This document shows, one piece after another, positions 28,656-37,929 of a stretch of DNA of 64,000 bases. Position 1 is the first letter of the stretch, and every line of letters starts with the position of its first letter. Below the pieces are notes generated by a model. That model was not told the origin of the DNA. It saw only the letters and a list, made by a program, of their open reading frames with translations, and did not search any database. This stretch comes from Ralstonia sp. NFACC01 (lineage in GTDB: Bacteria > Pseudomonadota > Gammaproteobacteria > Burkholderiales > Burkholderiaceae), in contig NZ_FOWV01000001.1 of the NCBI RefSeq assembly GCF_900115545.1, positions 124,001 through 188,000 on the forward strand, in the 5' to 3' direction. A program made the translations under genes and the position numbers.

Positions 28656-29813
28656 TTAACCCGGAATCTTGCCGTCGACGCCTTCTACGTAGAACTTGAT
28701 GCCGTGCAGGAAGCCGTCGTCGGCGACCTTGTCGGCGGGCAGAACTTCCTTGCCGGTGTTGTCCTTGAGCGGACCCTTCCAGATCGGGGCCGAGCCGTCG
28801 ATGATGCCCTTCTTGCGGGTCTCGACCAGGGTCTTCACGTCTTCCGGCACCACGGTGTTGTACGCGCCCAGATCGATCGCGCCTTCCTTCAGGCCCCACC
28901 ACACGGTTTCCGGCTTCCACTTGTTTTCAAGCACGTCGCCGATGACCTTGGTGTAATACACGCCCCATTTGTTGATCGAGGCAGCCAGGTGGGCCTTCTC
29001 GCCAAACTTGGTCATGTCGCTGTCCCAGCCGATTGCGTAAACGCCTTTCTCTTGCGCGGTTTGCACGACGGCTGCGGAGTCGGTGTTCTGCATCAGCACG
29101 TCAACGCCTTGGCCGATAAGGGTAGTGGCAGCCTCGCGCTCCTTGCCCGGATCGAACCACTTGTTGACCCACACCACGCGGGTGGTGGCCTTCGGGTTGA
29201 CGCTGCGCGCGCCCAGTGTGAACGAGTCGATGTTGCGGATCACTTCGGGGATGGGCACCGAACCCACCACGCCAAGCTTGCCCGACTTGCTCATCTTGCC
29301 GGCCACCACGCCCGCCAGATACGCGCCTTCATACGTGCGAACGTCGTACTGGCCGAGGTTGTCGGCGGTCTTGAAACCCGTGGCGTGCTCGAACTTCACG
29401 TCCGGGAATTCCTTCGCGACCTTGAGCATCGATTCCATGAAACCGAAGCTCGTGCCGAAGATGACCTTGTTGCCTTGGGTGGCCAGGTCGCGGAACACGC
29501 GTTCGGCATCCGCGGCGCTTTCGGGAACGCTTTCAACGAAGCTGGTCTTCACCTTGTCGCCGAACTTGGCTTCGACTTCCTTGCGGCCGTCGTCGTGAGC
29601 GTGGGTCCAGCCTGCGTCGCCCACGGGGCCGACGTAGACGAACGCGATCTTCAGCGGCTCATTGGCCGGAGCCGGTGCGGCAGCGGCGGGGGCCGAGGAT
29701 GCGGCCGGCGCGGCACTGCCGCCAGCGTTGTCGTTGGACTTGCCGCAACCCCAGAGGGTCAGGGCAGCGCCGGCGGCCAGGGCGGCCAGCGTGATCCTGC
29801 GGGTAACGTTCAT
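28656..29813 (-). CDS. BMP family ABC transporter substrate-binding lipoprotein (nucleoside importer)
   Basis: This is a 385-aa BMP/PnrA-type periplasmic lipoprotein. The N-terminal signal ends in a lipobox, LWGC at about 20-23, so it should be lipidated on Cys23, followed by a low-complexity Ala/Pro/Ser linker. The mature domain keeps BMP family blocks such as IAFVYVGPVGDAGWTHAHDD and TYEGAYLAGVVAGKMSKSGK. BMP proteins typically bind nucleosides such as guanosine or inosine. A Shine-Dalgarno AGGAGAAATCG precedes the ATG. It follows the two permease genes and the ATPase gene on the same strand and ends in a strong terminator. Confidence 0.92.
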   Translation of the reverse strand: MNVTRRITLAALAAGAALTLWGCGKSNDNAGGSAAPAASSAPAAAAPAPANEPLKIAFVYVGPVGDAGWTHAHDDGRKEVEAKFGDKVKTSFVESVPESAADAERVFRDLATQGNKVIFGTSFGFMESMLKVAKEFPDVKFEHATGFKTADNLGQYDVRTYEGAYLAGVVAGKMSKSGKLGVVGSVPIPEVIRNIDSFTLGARSVNPKATTRVVWVNKWFDPGKEREAATTLIGQGVDVLMQNTDSAAVVQTAQEKGVYAIGWDSDMTKFGEKAHLAASINKWGVYYTKVIGDVLENKWKPETVWWGLKEGAIDLGAYNTVVPEDVKTLVETRKKGIIDGSAPIWKGPLKDNTGKEVLPADKVADDGFLHGIKFYVEGVDGKIPG

Positions 29814-29894
29814 CGATTTCTCCTGTTGTGTGGCTCGTTGACTGTTTTGAAGCTTGAAGCAAAAGACGGAAATGCAGAAGGCTCACGCTGCAGT

Positions 29895-30815
29895 TTAGGC
29901 AGCCCCGGGGCGGAACGGCTTGCCAAGCGATGCGGGCATGTTCAGGCGAATCCAATCCGGATTGCGCGAGATGATGGCCAGCACGACGATGGTGGCCGCA
30001 AACGGCGCCATCGACAGAATCTGCGACGGCACCGACACGCCCATCCCCTGCAGGTGGAATTGCAGGATCGTCACGCCGCCGAAGAGCAGCGCACCGAACA
30101 GGATGCGCAGCGGGCGCCAGGTGGCAAAGGTGGTCAGCGCGAGGGCAATCCAGCCGCGGCCGGCGACCATGTTTTCGACCCACATCGGCGTATAGACCAG
30201 CGACAGGTACGCGCCCGCCAGCCCGCAGCATGCGCCGCCAAACAGCAGCGCGCCAAAGCGAATGGTGCGCACCGGGTAGCCAAGCGCGTGCGCCGATTCC
30301 GGCGATTCACCGATCGCGCGCAGCGTGAGGCCCGCGCGCGTCTTGAACAGAAACCAGGCAATCGCGCCGCACAGCAGCAGGCTGAAATAAACCATCCAGT
30401 GGTGCGCGAACAAGGCGGGGCCGACGAACGGAATCGACTCCAGCCCCGGGATGCCGTGCGCCTGCGCAGGCAGCGACATGCCTACAAAGCGCTGCCCCAT
30501 GAAGGCGGACAGCCCGGTGCCGAAGATCGACAAAGCAAGACCGGTGGCGACCTGGTTGGTCACGAGCACCAGCGCGAGCCAGGCAAACAGCGCAGCCATT
30601 ACCATGCCGGCAATTGCGCCGGCGGCAAAACCCAGCAGCGGAATCTGCGTCTGGTAGCCAACCATGAAGCCGACCACGGCGGCCACCAGCATCATGCCCT
30701 CGGCGCCAAGGTTGAGCACGCCGGAGCGCTCGTTCATCAAGAGGCCCAGGGCGGCCAGCAATAGCGGGGTGCCGGCGTTGATCGACGCGGCGATCAGGGG
30801 AGCGAGACTTTCCAT
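29895..30815 (-). CDS. ABC transporter permease (nucleoside, NupQ-like)
   Basis: This is a 306-aa inner-membrane permease of the BPD_transp_2 family, the same fold as RbsC. It has about nine membrane segments and the conserved NLGAEGMMLVAA near residue 35. The open frame continues to 30953, but the ATG at 30815 gives the canonical N-terminus and lies 13 bases after the upstream permease stop. It should form a heterodimer with the product of 30829-31938 and work with the twin ATPase. Substrate, probably purine or pyrimidine nucleosides, is inferred from the BMP protein. Confidence 0.92.
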   Translation of the reverse strand: MESLAPLIAASINAGTPLLLAALGLLMNERSGVLNLGAEGMMLVAAVVGFMVGYQTQIPLLGFAAGAIAGMVMAALFAWLALVLVTNQVATGLALSIFGTGLSAFMGQRFVGMSLPAQAHGIPGLESIPFVGPALFAHHWMVYFSLLLCGAIAWFLFKTRAGLTLRAIGESPESAHALGYPVRTIRFGALLFGGACCGLAGAYLSLVYTPMWVENMVAGRGWIALALTTFATWRPLRILFGALLFGGVTILQFHLQGMGVSVPSQILSMAPFAATIVVLAIISRNPDWIRLNMPASLGKPFRPGAA

Positions 30816-30828
30816 GTGTGCGGCCTGA

Positions 30829-31938
30829 TCAGTGATGCGCGCGCCAGCGCAGGCGGTATTCGATGAGCGTGTCGCAGGCGAGCAGGAAGAACAGCAGCAT
30901 GCCCTGGAACACTCCGGTAATGGCCGACGGCAGGCCCAGGCGCGATTGCGCAAGCTCGCCGCCGATGTAGAACAGCGACATCACGATCGCACCCAGCACG
31001 GTGCCGACCGGATTCAAACGCCCGACGAATGCCACCACGATGGCGGCAAAGCCGTAGCCGGGGGAAATGGATGGCAGCAGTTGCCCGATCGGCCCGGTGA
31101 CTTCGAAGGCGCCGGCAATGCCTGCGAGGCCGCCCGACACCAGCAGCGCCGTCCACAGCGCCGCCCGCGACGAGAAACCTGCGTAACGGGCCGCTTGCGG
31201 CGCCAGCCCACCCACTTGCAGGCGGTAGCCGGCGAAGCTGCGGAAGACGAACAACGTCATCGCCGCGGTCATCACGAGCATGAACAGAAAGCCGACGTGC
31301 AGACGCGTGCCGGCCACGAGCGTCGGCAGAACAAATGCGCTGTCGAAGACGATCGACTGCGGGAAGTTCATGCCGTTCGGGTCCTTCAACGGCCCGTTGA
31401 CCACGTACAGCAGCAGCAACTGCGCGATGTACGTGAGCATGAGCGAGACGAGGATCTCGTTGGCATGAAAGCGATCGCGCAGCAGCGCCGTAATCGCCGC
31501 CCAAAGCGCACCGCCGATGACGCCGGCGACGACGGCCAGCACCAACGCAAAGCCGCCGGGGATGGCGGGCGTGGGCGTATCGAAGTAGATGATCGTGGCC
31601 GCCGCGAAAATGCCGCCCACGATCAGTTGCCCCTCCGCGCCGATGTTCCACACGTTGGCGCGATAGCACACCGACAAGCCGAGCGCGCACAGCACCAGCG
31701 GCACGGTCTTGAGCAGCACTTCACCAATCGCACGTTTGCTGGCCAGCGGCTCGACCAGAAACACGCGCAGGCCTGCCACGGGGTCTTTGCCCAGCAACGC
31801 GAACAGCAGCAGGCCAAACACCATCGTCAGCACGAGTGCGATCAGCGGCGAGGCATAGGCCATGGTGCGCGACGGAATCGCGCGCAGCTCCAGCGAAACC
31901 GGCAGCGCCAGGCGGCTGCCATGCATGACGTCAGCCAT
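30829..31938 (-). CDS. ABC transporter permease (nucleoside, NupP-like)
   Basis: This is a 369-aa inner-membrane permease of the BPD_transp_2 family with about ten hydrophobic segments. The conserved NIGAEGQLIVGGIFAA near residue 97 contacts the ATPase. Its start lies 8 bases inside the ATPase gene, so the two are translationally coupled. It pairs with the next permease to form the pore of a BMP-dependent nucleoside importer. The N-terminal 30 residues before the first membrane helix are typical of this subfamily. Confidence 0.92.
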   Translation of the reverse strand: MADVMHGSRLALPVSLELRAIPSRTMAYASPLIALVLTMVFGLLLFALLGKDPVAGLRVFLVEPLASKRAIGEVLLKTVPLVLCALGLSVCYRANVWNIGAEGQLIVGGIFAAATIIYFDTPTPAIPGGFALVLAVVAGVIGGALWAAITALLRDRFHANEILVSLMLTYIAQLLLLYVVNGPLKDPNGMNFPQSIVFDSAFVLPTLVAGTRLHVGFLFMLVMTAAMTLFVFRSFAGYRLQVGGLAPQAARYAGFSSRAALWTALLVSGGLAGIAGAFEVTGPIGQLLPSISPGYGFAAIVVAFVGRLNPVGTVLGAIVMSLFYIGGELAQSRLGLPSAITGVFQGMLLFFLLACDTLIEYRLRWRAHH

Positions 31939-33562
31939 GTGGCACCTCCGAGGTTGCTGCTGCCGAAGCCGTTGCTTTGTCCCACATGCCGCTCATCCAC
32001 AGGCCGATCTGTTCGCGGTCGGTGGCGTGCGTGGGCGTGGAGGGGGAGAGGCGCCCGTTGGCGATCACGTGCAGGCGATCGCACAGCGCAAAGAGTTCGT
32101 CGAGTTCTTCCGACACGATGAGGATGGCGCAGCCCCCCGCCTTGAGCGCGAGGATTTCGTTGTGGATCTGTGCCGCCGCGCCCACGTCTACGCCCCAGGT
32201 CGGTTGCGCGACGATGAGCACGCGCGGCGCGCATTCGATTTCGCGGCCGACGATGAATTTCTGCAGGTTGCCGCCCGACAGGCTCTTGGCCAATGCATCC
32301 GGGCCGCCGGCCTTCACGCCAAATCGGCTGATGATGCTGGTGGCCAGTTTGGCCGCAGCCTTCTTGTCGATGAGCCCGCCACGCACTTGCGGCGCACGCT
32401 GATGCGTCAGCAGCGTATTGGCGGCCAGCGACAGCGATGGCACAGCGCCGCGCCCGAGGCGCTCTTCCGGCACGAAAGACAACCCTCGCTTGCGGCGTGC
32501 ACGCGGGTCGAGCTTGGCGACCGGCTCGTTGCCGATGCTGATGGTTTGTGCCGGGGCGCGGGTGTCTTCGCCAGACAGCGCCGCCAGCAGTTCCTGCTGC
32601 CCGTTGCCTGACACGCCTGCAATGCCGACGATTTCGCCGCTGCGCAATTGCAGCGCGATGTCACGCAGCTCTGTCGCAAACGCGTGGGCCTTGGGCAGCG
32701 ACAGGCCGGCCACTTCCATGCGCACTTCGCCCGGTGTGGTCTGCGGGCGCAACTCGCGCGGAGGCTCGCCGCCGATCATCATGCGCGACAGCGACGTCGC
32801 CGTTTCCTGACGCGGGTCGCACACGCCCGTGACCTTGCCCATGCGCATCACCGTAGCGGTGTGGCACAGGGCCTGGATCTCGTCGAGCTTGTGGCTGATG
32901 TAGAGGATGCTCGTGCCTTCTGCCGCCAGCTTGCGCAGCGTCACGAAGAGCTTTTCGACGGCCTGCGGTGTCAGCACCGAGGTCGGTTCGTCAAGGATCA
33001 GCAGGCGCGGCTTGGTGAGCAGCGCACGCACGATTTCCACGCGCTGGCGCTCGCCCACGGAAAGCGTATGTACATGGCGATGGGGCTCCAGCGGCAGGCC
33101 ATACTTCTCGCCCGTGCTGCGCACCTGATCAGCCACGTCGCGCAGGTCGGTGCCTGCGGGCAGGCCGAGCAGAATGTTCTCGGCCACGGTGAGCGTGTCG
33201 AAGAGCGAGAAGTGCTGGAACACCATGGCGATGCCCAGGGCGCGCGCCTGGTGCGGATTGGCGATCTCGACGCGCTGGCCGTCGAGTTGCATCTCGCCGG
33301 CGTCGGGCTGCACGGCGCCGAAGATGATCTTCATCAGCGTCGACTTGCCCGCGCCGTTTTCGCCCAGCACGGCATGGATCTCGCCCGGCGCGACAGTCAG
33401 GCTGACGCCGTCGTTGGCGACCACGCTCGGGTAGCGCTTGGTCATGCCCGTCAGCGACAGGCGTGGTGGGAGTGGTGTCACAACAGTTGGCTCGTGGTTT
33501 CCGTGCCGCTCACCGTGCAGGGTATGCAGCGGAGGCGGTCTCTTTTTGGTTGTTGACGACAC
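31931..33562 (-). CDS. ABC transporter ATP-binding protein, two fused nucleotide-binding domains
   Basis: This 543-aa RbsA/MglA-type twin ATPase energises the nucleoside importer. The N-terminal domain is canonical: Walker A GENGAGKSTLMK at about 70, signature LSVGERQRVEI and Walker B LLILDEPTSVLTP. The C-terminal domain has a degenerate Walker A, GVSGNGQQELL (no Lys-Ser/Thr), a good signature LSGGNLQKF and LIVAQPTWGVD at the Walker B position (Gln in place of Asp-Glu). This is usual in the family, where one site hydrolyses ATP. It is the first gene of a four-gene operon. The first 30 residues are polar, so a later start is possible. Confidence 0.93.
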   Translation of the reverse strand: MSSTTKKRPPPLHTLHGERHGNHEPTVVTPLPPRLSLTGMTKRYPSVVANDGVSLTVAPGEIHAVLGENGAGKSTLMKIIFGAVQPDAGEMQLDGQRVEIANPHQARALGIAMVFQHFSLFDTLTVAENILLGLPAGTDLRDVADQVRSTGEKYGLPLEPHRHVHTLSVGERQRVEIVRALLTKPRLLILDEPTSVLTPQAVEKLFVTLRKLAAEGTSILYISHKLDEIQALCHTATVMRMGKVTGVCDPRQETATSLSRMMIGGEPPRELRPQTTPGEVRMEVAGLSLPKAHAFATELRDIALQLRSGEIVGIAGVSGNGQQELLAALSGEDTRAPAQTISIGNEPVAKLDPRARRKRGLSFVPEERLGRGAVPSLSLAANTLLTHQRAPQVRGGLIDKKAAAKLATSIISRFGVKAGGPDALAKSLSGGNLQKFIVGREIECAPRVLIVAQPTWGVDVGAAAQIHNEILALKAGGCAILIVSEELDELFALCDRLHVIANGRLSPSTPTHATDREQIGLWMSGMWDKATASAAATSEVPHG

Positions 33563-33928
33563 TTCACAGCAGGTGACGCCGACGCAGATTCGCGCCGACG
33601 CATCGCAGCAATCATCATGGTTGGCTGATGCTCGCCATCAAACGGGAATTATATCGTTCGACATCGTGCCAAACCGCGATTTCGGCCCGCTGGCGATTGC
33701 CTCGTACGAGGGGTGGCGGAGTGCAAATCCCGTGCCGGGCCTATCGGGGCCATTTGCCGGTTCCAGCTTGTCATGCCGACGTATGCAGGTGGCACGCGCA
33801 GCCCTTGGGTGGGGCGCTCATGCAGTCTTGCACCTGGCCGGTGCGCGCACGTGGCGCGTCGCTTTGCGCTAAAGTTCTCGGTTTGCTCCGGCGCGGGGCT
33901 ACCGTCCGCCGCGTCTCGTTCTCCCTTC
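33563..33928. other. Divergent intergenic region, ABC operon / Bcr-type exporter
   Basis: These 366 bases hold no convincing gene. Short frames here are not conserved-looking and lack start signals. The half next to the ABC operon is AT-richer and contains a perfect -10 box on the minus strand at 33648-33653. The half next to the exporter is GC-rich with no obvious promoter. I see no known riboswitch or operator. Confidence 0.5.
33648..33653 (-). promoter_or_regulatory. Candidate -10 box of the nucleoside ABC operon
   Basis: A perfect TATAAT reads on the minus strand about 85 bases upstream of the ATPase start. The predicted transcript start is near 33641, giving a leader of roughly 80 bases. 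No good -35 hexamer is seen at 16-18 bases (closest is GGTTTG), so an activator may be needed. Confidence 0.45.
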
Positions 33929-35143
33929 ATGACTGCTCCCGCTCCCGCACGATCCCGCATGCCCGGTCCGATTCCCGGTTGGCTCCTGCTGCTTGGCGCG
34001 CTTACGGCCATCGGCCCGCTGTCGGTCGACATGTATCTGCCCAGCCTGCCGACCATCGCGCGCGATCTGAATACGTCGTCGGCCGCGGCGGGGCTCACGC
34101 TGACCGTCTTTCTGATTAGCTTGGCGATCGGCCAGCTGATCTACGGCCCCGCCAGCGATCGCTTCGGCCGCAAGCCGCCGCTCTATATCGGCCTCGCAAT
34201 GTACGTCGCCGCTTCCATCGGCTGCGCCTTCGCCAAGGACGCCACGATGTTGACCGTGCTGCGTGGCGTGCAAGGGTTTGGCGGCTGCGCGGGCATGGTC
34301 ATCGCTCGCGCTGCCGTGCGTGATCGCATGGACCCGGCCGGCGCCGCACAGGCGTATTCCACGCTGATGCTGGTGATGGGGGTGGCGCCCATCCTCGCGC
34401 CGATGATTGGCGGCGCGGTGCTGCAGTTCGCGACTTGGCGGGTCATCTTTGCCTTGCTGACGGCATTTGGCGTGCTGTCGCTGGTGGCGGTGCATTACCT
34501 GATGCGCGAGTCGCTGGCGCCCGAGCAGGCGCGCAAGCTGGCAGTCGGCCACGTGCTGCGCGACTACTGGGAACTGCTGCGCGATCACCATTACGCCGCC
34601 TATATGTGGTGCGGCGCGGTGTTTCTGTCGGGCATGTTTGCGTACATCACCGTCTCGTCGTTCGTGCTGATCGACGGTTATGGGCTGACGCCGTCGCAGT
34701 ACGCCTGGGTGTTCGGCAGCAACGCGGCCGGGATGATCGCTGCCTCGCGCGTAAATGTGCGATTGGTGCGCAAGTACTCACCGGCGCGCGTGCTGCGGCG
34801 GGCGTTGTGGGTGCCGGCCATCACCAGCGTGCTGGCAGCTGGCGCCGCCGCGGCTGGCTTTACGCCGCTGCCACTCGTACTGGCGGCGCTGTTCTGCTAC
34901 GTCGCGTCGATCGGCTGCATCTCGCCCAACACCGGCGCGCTGGCAATGGCGGGGCAGGGCGCGCGTGCGGGTACGGGCTCGGCGCTTATGGGCGCCATGC
35001 AATTCGGCCTCGGCATGGTGACCGGCACGGTGGTCGCCGCCGTCGGCCAGACCGCGCTGCCGCTGCTGGGCATGATGGCTGTATGCGCCATCCTCGCGCT
35101 CCTTCTGGGTCTGCGCATCACGCGCGAAGAGCCCGCCGCCTGA
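33929..35143 (+). CDS. Bcr/CflA family multidrug MFS exporter
   Basis: This is a 404-aa inner-membrane drug:H+ antiporter of the 12-segment DHA1 type. The conserved LLLLGALTAIGPLSVDMYLPSLP opens segment 1, and the MFS loop YGPASDRFGRKPPLYIG follows segment 2. These are typical of Bcr/CflA. Substrates in the family include bicyclomycin, chloramphenicol and florfenicol, and the true substrate here is unknown. The frame is open from 33713, but the ATG at 33929 matches family length. It stands alone, divergent from the ABC operon. Confidence 0.92.
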   Translation: MTAPAPARSRMPGPIPGWLLLLGALTAIGPLSVDMYLPSLPTIARDLNTSSAAAGLTLTVFLISLAIGQLIYGPASDRFGRKPPLYIGLAMYVAASIGCAFAKDATMLTVLRGVQGFGGCAGMVIARAAVRDRMDPAGAAQAYSTLMLVMGVAPILAPMIGGAVLQFATWRVIFALLTAFGVLSLVAVHYLMRESLAPEQARKLAVGHVLRDYWELLRDHHYAAYMWCGAVFLSGMFAYITVSSFVLIDGYGLTPSQYAWVFGSNAAGMIAASRVNVRLVRKYSPARVLRRALWVPAITSVLAAGAAAAGFTPLPLVLAALFCYVASIGCISPNTGALAMAGQGARAGTGSALMGAMQFGLGMVTGTVVAAVGQTALPLLGMMAVCAILALLLGLRITREEPAA

Positions 35144-35418
35144 CCCTCCCTTCCGGTCTCGATCTACGCCTCTTGTTCTAGGGGCGTCTTCATCCTTTCA
35201 TATGACTTTGGCATAACATGCCTGTCACGCTGATCGTGTCCGGCACCTATGATGGGTGCAGTCGGACCGCGTTCAGCAGCGACTTGGCCCTGAGCGACTA
35301 AGGGTTACTTCTTATACAGAATTTATCGACAATTTATTAACGTATCGCTTTCGTTTTCAAACGCGCGTCGTTTTGCTGGGATCTTCCTGCCAACGGCGCA
35401 CACGAGACGGGGGTTAAG

Positions 35419-36066
35419 TTGCAGTGCACGATTCACCGGCTGGGCGAACTGGCGCTGTTGTGCGAAGTGCCGCCGCCGGCCACCCTGAATTGCCAGCAGC
35501 GCATCTGGGCGATGGCTTCGCGCGCGTCCAACTGGGCGGGCGTGGTCGACGTGGTGCCCGGCATGAACAACCTCACGCTCGTGTTTGGCCCGCTGGCCGA
35601 TGCGCAGCGATTGACCACCCAACTGCGCGAGGCCTGGGAAGAAAGCCAGGCGCTGGTGGCCGACGGCAAACTCGTCGATATCGAAGTCGCCTATGGCGGT
35701 GACGAAGGTCCCGATCTGCGCGAAGTTGCCAAGCACACAGGCCTGAGCACGGCCGAAGTCGTGCGTCGTCACACCGCGCCCGAATACATCGTCTATTTCT
35801 TAGGCTTCCAGCCCGGTTTTGCCTACATGGGCGGGCTCGACAAGTCGCTCGCCACGCCACGTCGCGCTGAGCCGCGCATGGCCGTGCCGGCCGGCTCGGT
35901 TGGCATTGGCGGCGAGCAGACTGGCATCTACCCGGCCGCATCCCCCGGTGGCTGGCAATTGCTGGGCCGCACAGACGCGGCGCTCTTCATGCCGCAGCGT
36001 AATCCCCCCACGCTGCTCTCGCCCGGAGACCGCATCCGCTTTGTTGCCTCGAAGGTGCGCGCATGA
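35419..36066 (+). CDS. pxpB: 5-oxoprolinase subunit PxpB
   Basis: PxpB, PxpC and PxpA form the ATP-dependent prokaryotic 5-oxoprolinase that opens 5-oxo-L-proline to glutamate. This 215-aa KipI/allophanate-hydrolase-1 domain protein has ITRLG-like IHRLGELALLCEV at the N-terminus, FLGFQPGFAYMGGLD near residue 127 and PAGSVGIGGEQTGIYPAASPGGWQLLGRT, all family hallmarks. The only reasonable start is a TTG at 35419, with a purine-rich GGGGG about eight bases upstream. That weak start may limit yield. The stop overlaps pxpC as ATGA. Confidence 0.93.
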   Translation: MQCTIHRLGELALLCEVPPPATLNCQQRIWAMASRASNWAGVVDVVPGMNNLTLVFGPLADAQRLTTQLREAWEESQALVADGKLVDIEVAYGGDEGPDLREVAKHTGLSTAEVVRRHTAPEYIVYFLGFQPGFAYMGGLDKSLATPRRAEPRMAVPAGSVGIGGEQTGIYPAASPGGWQLLGRTDAALFMPQRNPPTLLSPGDRIRFVASKVRA

Positions 36067-37112
36067 GTTCGAAACCCCAACCCATGATCGAGATCGTGCG
36101 GGCCGGCGTGCTGGCCTCCGTGCAGGACCTGGGCCGCACCGGCTATCGCCGCTTTGGCGTGTGCACGTCCGGTGCGCTCGATCCGCTTTCGCTGTATGTG
36201 GGCAACCGCCTGGTCGGCAACCGCAGTGATGCGGCGGGCATCGAGTTCACGCTGGGCAACGCCACGCTGCGCTTCCACGCCAATGGCTTGGTCGCGCTGA
36301 CGGGCGCGGATTGCTGCGCCACGCTTGACGGCGCGCCGGTGCATGCATGGCGTGCCATCCCCGTGCAGCGCGGTCAGACGCTGACCTTGCGTGTGGCGCA
36401 GGGCGGTGTGCGTGCATATCTTTGCGTGGCCGGCGGCATCGATGTGCCCGAGATGATGGGCTCGCGCAGCACCGATCTGAAAGCCGGCTTCGGCGGCCTC
36501 GAGGGGCGCCCGCTGAAGGACGGCGACAGGTTGCCGGTGTTGCCTGCAGACACGACGTACGCCCCCGACATCAGCGGCGATACCGTTGCCGTGAAGGCAG
36601 CCCGCTGGACATTCGACCGCGCGCAGAAGGACACGCCCGTCATGCGCGTGCTGCCTGGTCCCGAATACGACGATTTCGTTGCCGACGCACAAGCCGCGTT
36701 CTGGGAATCCGACTGGACGCTCACGCCCAACAGCAACCGGATGGGCTTTCGCCTTCAGGGGCCGGAACTCCAGCGCAAGAAGCAGCGCAGCGGCGATCTG
36801 CTCTCGCACGGCGTGGTGCCGGGCGTGATCCAGGTGCCGCCGTCCGGACAGCCCATTGTGCTGATGGCCGATGCGCAGACCACGGGCGGCTATCCGAAGA
36901 TCGGCACCGTCATCCTTGCCGACCAATGGCGCCTGGCGCAGATTCCGCTCGGCACGCGCGTGCGCTTCGAGCGCGTGACGTTGGAGCAAGCCGAAGCTGC
37001 CCGCGCCGACGTGGCACGGTATCTGCAGCAAATTGAAACCGCGCTGGATTGGCAGCGCCAGGGCATTCTGTCGAGCGCGCACCGCACCGCCAAGACGCGA
37101 CTGAACGCCTGA
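36063..37112 (+). CDS. pxpC: 5-oxoprolinase subunit PxpC
   Basis: This is a 349-aa KipA/biotin-dependent-carboxyltransferase-fold protein, the partner of PxpB in 5-oxoprolinase. Family blocks visible are [21 protein letters not shown] near the N-terminus, [17 protein letters not shown], and [11 protein letters not shown] and [15 protein letters not shown] in the second half. Its start overlaps the pxpB stop by four bases, and pxpA follows after 19 bases. Older annotations call it allophanate hydrolase subunit 2 or urea amidolyase-related, but the neighbouring pxpA and pcp argue for 5-oxoproline. Confidence 0.93.
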   Translation: MSSKPQPMIEIVRAGVLASVQDLGRTGYRRFGVCTSGALDPLSLYVGNRLVGNRSDAAGIEFTLGNATLRFHANGLVALTGADCCATLDGAPVHAWRAIPVQRGQTLTLRVAQGGVRAYLCVAGGIDVPEMMGSRSTDLKAGFGGLEGRPLKDGDRLPVLPADTTYAPDISGDTVAVKAARWTFDRAQKDTPVMRVLPGPEYDDFVADAQAAFWESDWTLTPNSNRMGFRLQGPELQRKKQRSGDLLSHGVVPGVIQVPPSGQPIVLMADAQTTGGYPKIGTVILADQWRLAQIPLGTRVRFERVTLEQAEAARADVARYLQQIETALDWQRQGILSSAHRTAKTRLNA

Positions 37113-37131
37113 TGCACCGGAAGACAACATC

Positions 37132-37875
37132 ATGACTGCAATTGATCTGAACGCCGACCTTGGCGAAGGCTGCGATACCGACGAGGCGCTCCTCACGCTG
37201 GTGAGTTCCGCCAACATCGCCTGCGGCTGGCACGCTGGCGACGTCAACACGATGCGCCAGACCGTCGGCTGGGCGCTGCGGCAGGGCGTGTCGATCGGCG
37301 CGCATCCGAGCTTTCCCGATCGCGAAAACTTTGGCCGCACCGAGATGCACCTCCCGCCCGATGAAATCTACGCGGGCGTGCTGTTCCAGATCGGCGGCCT
37401 GTCTGCCATCGTGCGGGCGCAGGGCGGCAAGCTGGCCCACGTGAAAGCGCACGGCGCGCTGTACAACCAGGCTTCGCGTGACCGGCCTCTGGCGGTCGCC
37501 ATCGTGCGCGCGATCCGTGATTTCGATCCTTCGCTGGTCGTGTTCGGCCTGGCCGGCGGTGAACTGGTCAAGGCAGCGCGCGAACTTGGTCTGCAGGCCA
37601 AGGAAGAGGTGTTTGCCGATCGCGGCTACAACGCTGACGGCTCGCTCGTCAAACGCGGCACCCCGGGAGCCCTGATCGACAGCGAGGAGGCTGCGCTCGA
37701 CCAGACGCTGACGATGGTGCGCGAGCAACGCGTGAAGGCCATCGACGGCACGTGGGTTCCGATCCGCGCGGAAACGGTTTGTCTGCACGGCGACGGCGCG
37801 CACGCGCTGGCGTTCGCGCGACGCATTCGGGAACGGCTTGGCAGCGAGGGCATCGCTGTTCGCGCCGGCGCCTGA
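37132..37875 (+). CDS. pxpA: 5-oxoprolinase subunit PxpA (LamB/YcsF family)
   Basis: This 247-aa TIM-barrel-like protein is the third subunit of 5-oxoprolinase. It opens with [18 protein letters not shown], the YcsF signature. Later motifs are [37 protein letters not shown] and [14 protein letters not shown], with conserved Asp/His residues for metal and substrate. Length is standard. It ends 6 bases before an intrinsic terminator that separates the enzyme genes from the transporter-like genes. Confidence 0.95.
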   Translation: MTAIDLNADLGEGCDTDEALLTLVSSANIACGWHAGDVNTMRQTVGWALRQGVSIGAHPSFPDRENFGRTEMHLPPDEIYAGVLFQIGGLSAIVRAQGGKLAHVKAHGALYNQASRDRPLAVAIVRAIRDFDPSLVVFGLAGGELVKAARELGLQAKEEVFADRGYNADGSLVKRGTPGALIDSEEAALDQTLTMVREQRVKAIDGTWVPIRAETVCLHGDGAHALAFARRIRERLGSEGIAVRAGA

Positions 37876-37881
37876 GCCACG

Positions 37882-37907
37882 GCCCCGTTTTCCAGCGGGG
37901 CTTTTTA
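37882..37907 (+). terminator. Intrinsic terminator between pxpA and the DUF969 gene
   Basis: The stem GCCCCG / CGGGGC (8-base loop) is followed by TTTTTATTA. It comes right after the pxpA stop and 23 bases before the DUF969 start, so it probably lowers expression of the downstream membrane genes or ends a pxpBCA transcript. Confidence 0.75.
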
Positions 37908-37929
37908 TTAACTTGGGGGGAAGCACCAC

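Noticed and set aside
28533..30764. 743-codon plus-strand frame over the BMP protein and permease genes
   Set aside because: Shadow frame; the minus strand has recognised ABC genes with ribosome-binding sites and a terminator.
31931..33562. Possible frameshift or pseudogene because the second Walker A lacks the Lys-Ser pair
   Set aside because: Degenerate second nucleotide site is normal in RbsA/MglA-type twin ATPases, and the frame is intact.
35419..37112. Allophanate hydrolase or urea amidolyase subunits
   Set aside because: The gene set with pxpA and pcp fits 5-oxoprolinase, and no urea carboxylase gene is present.
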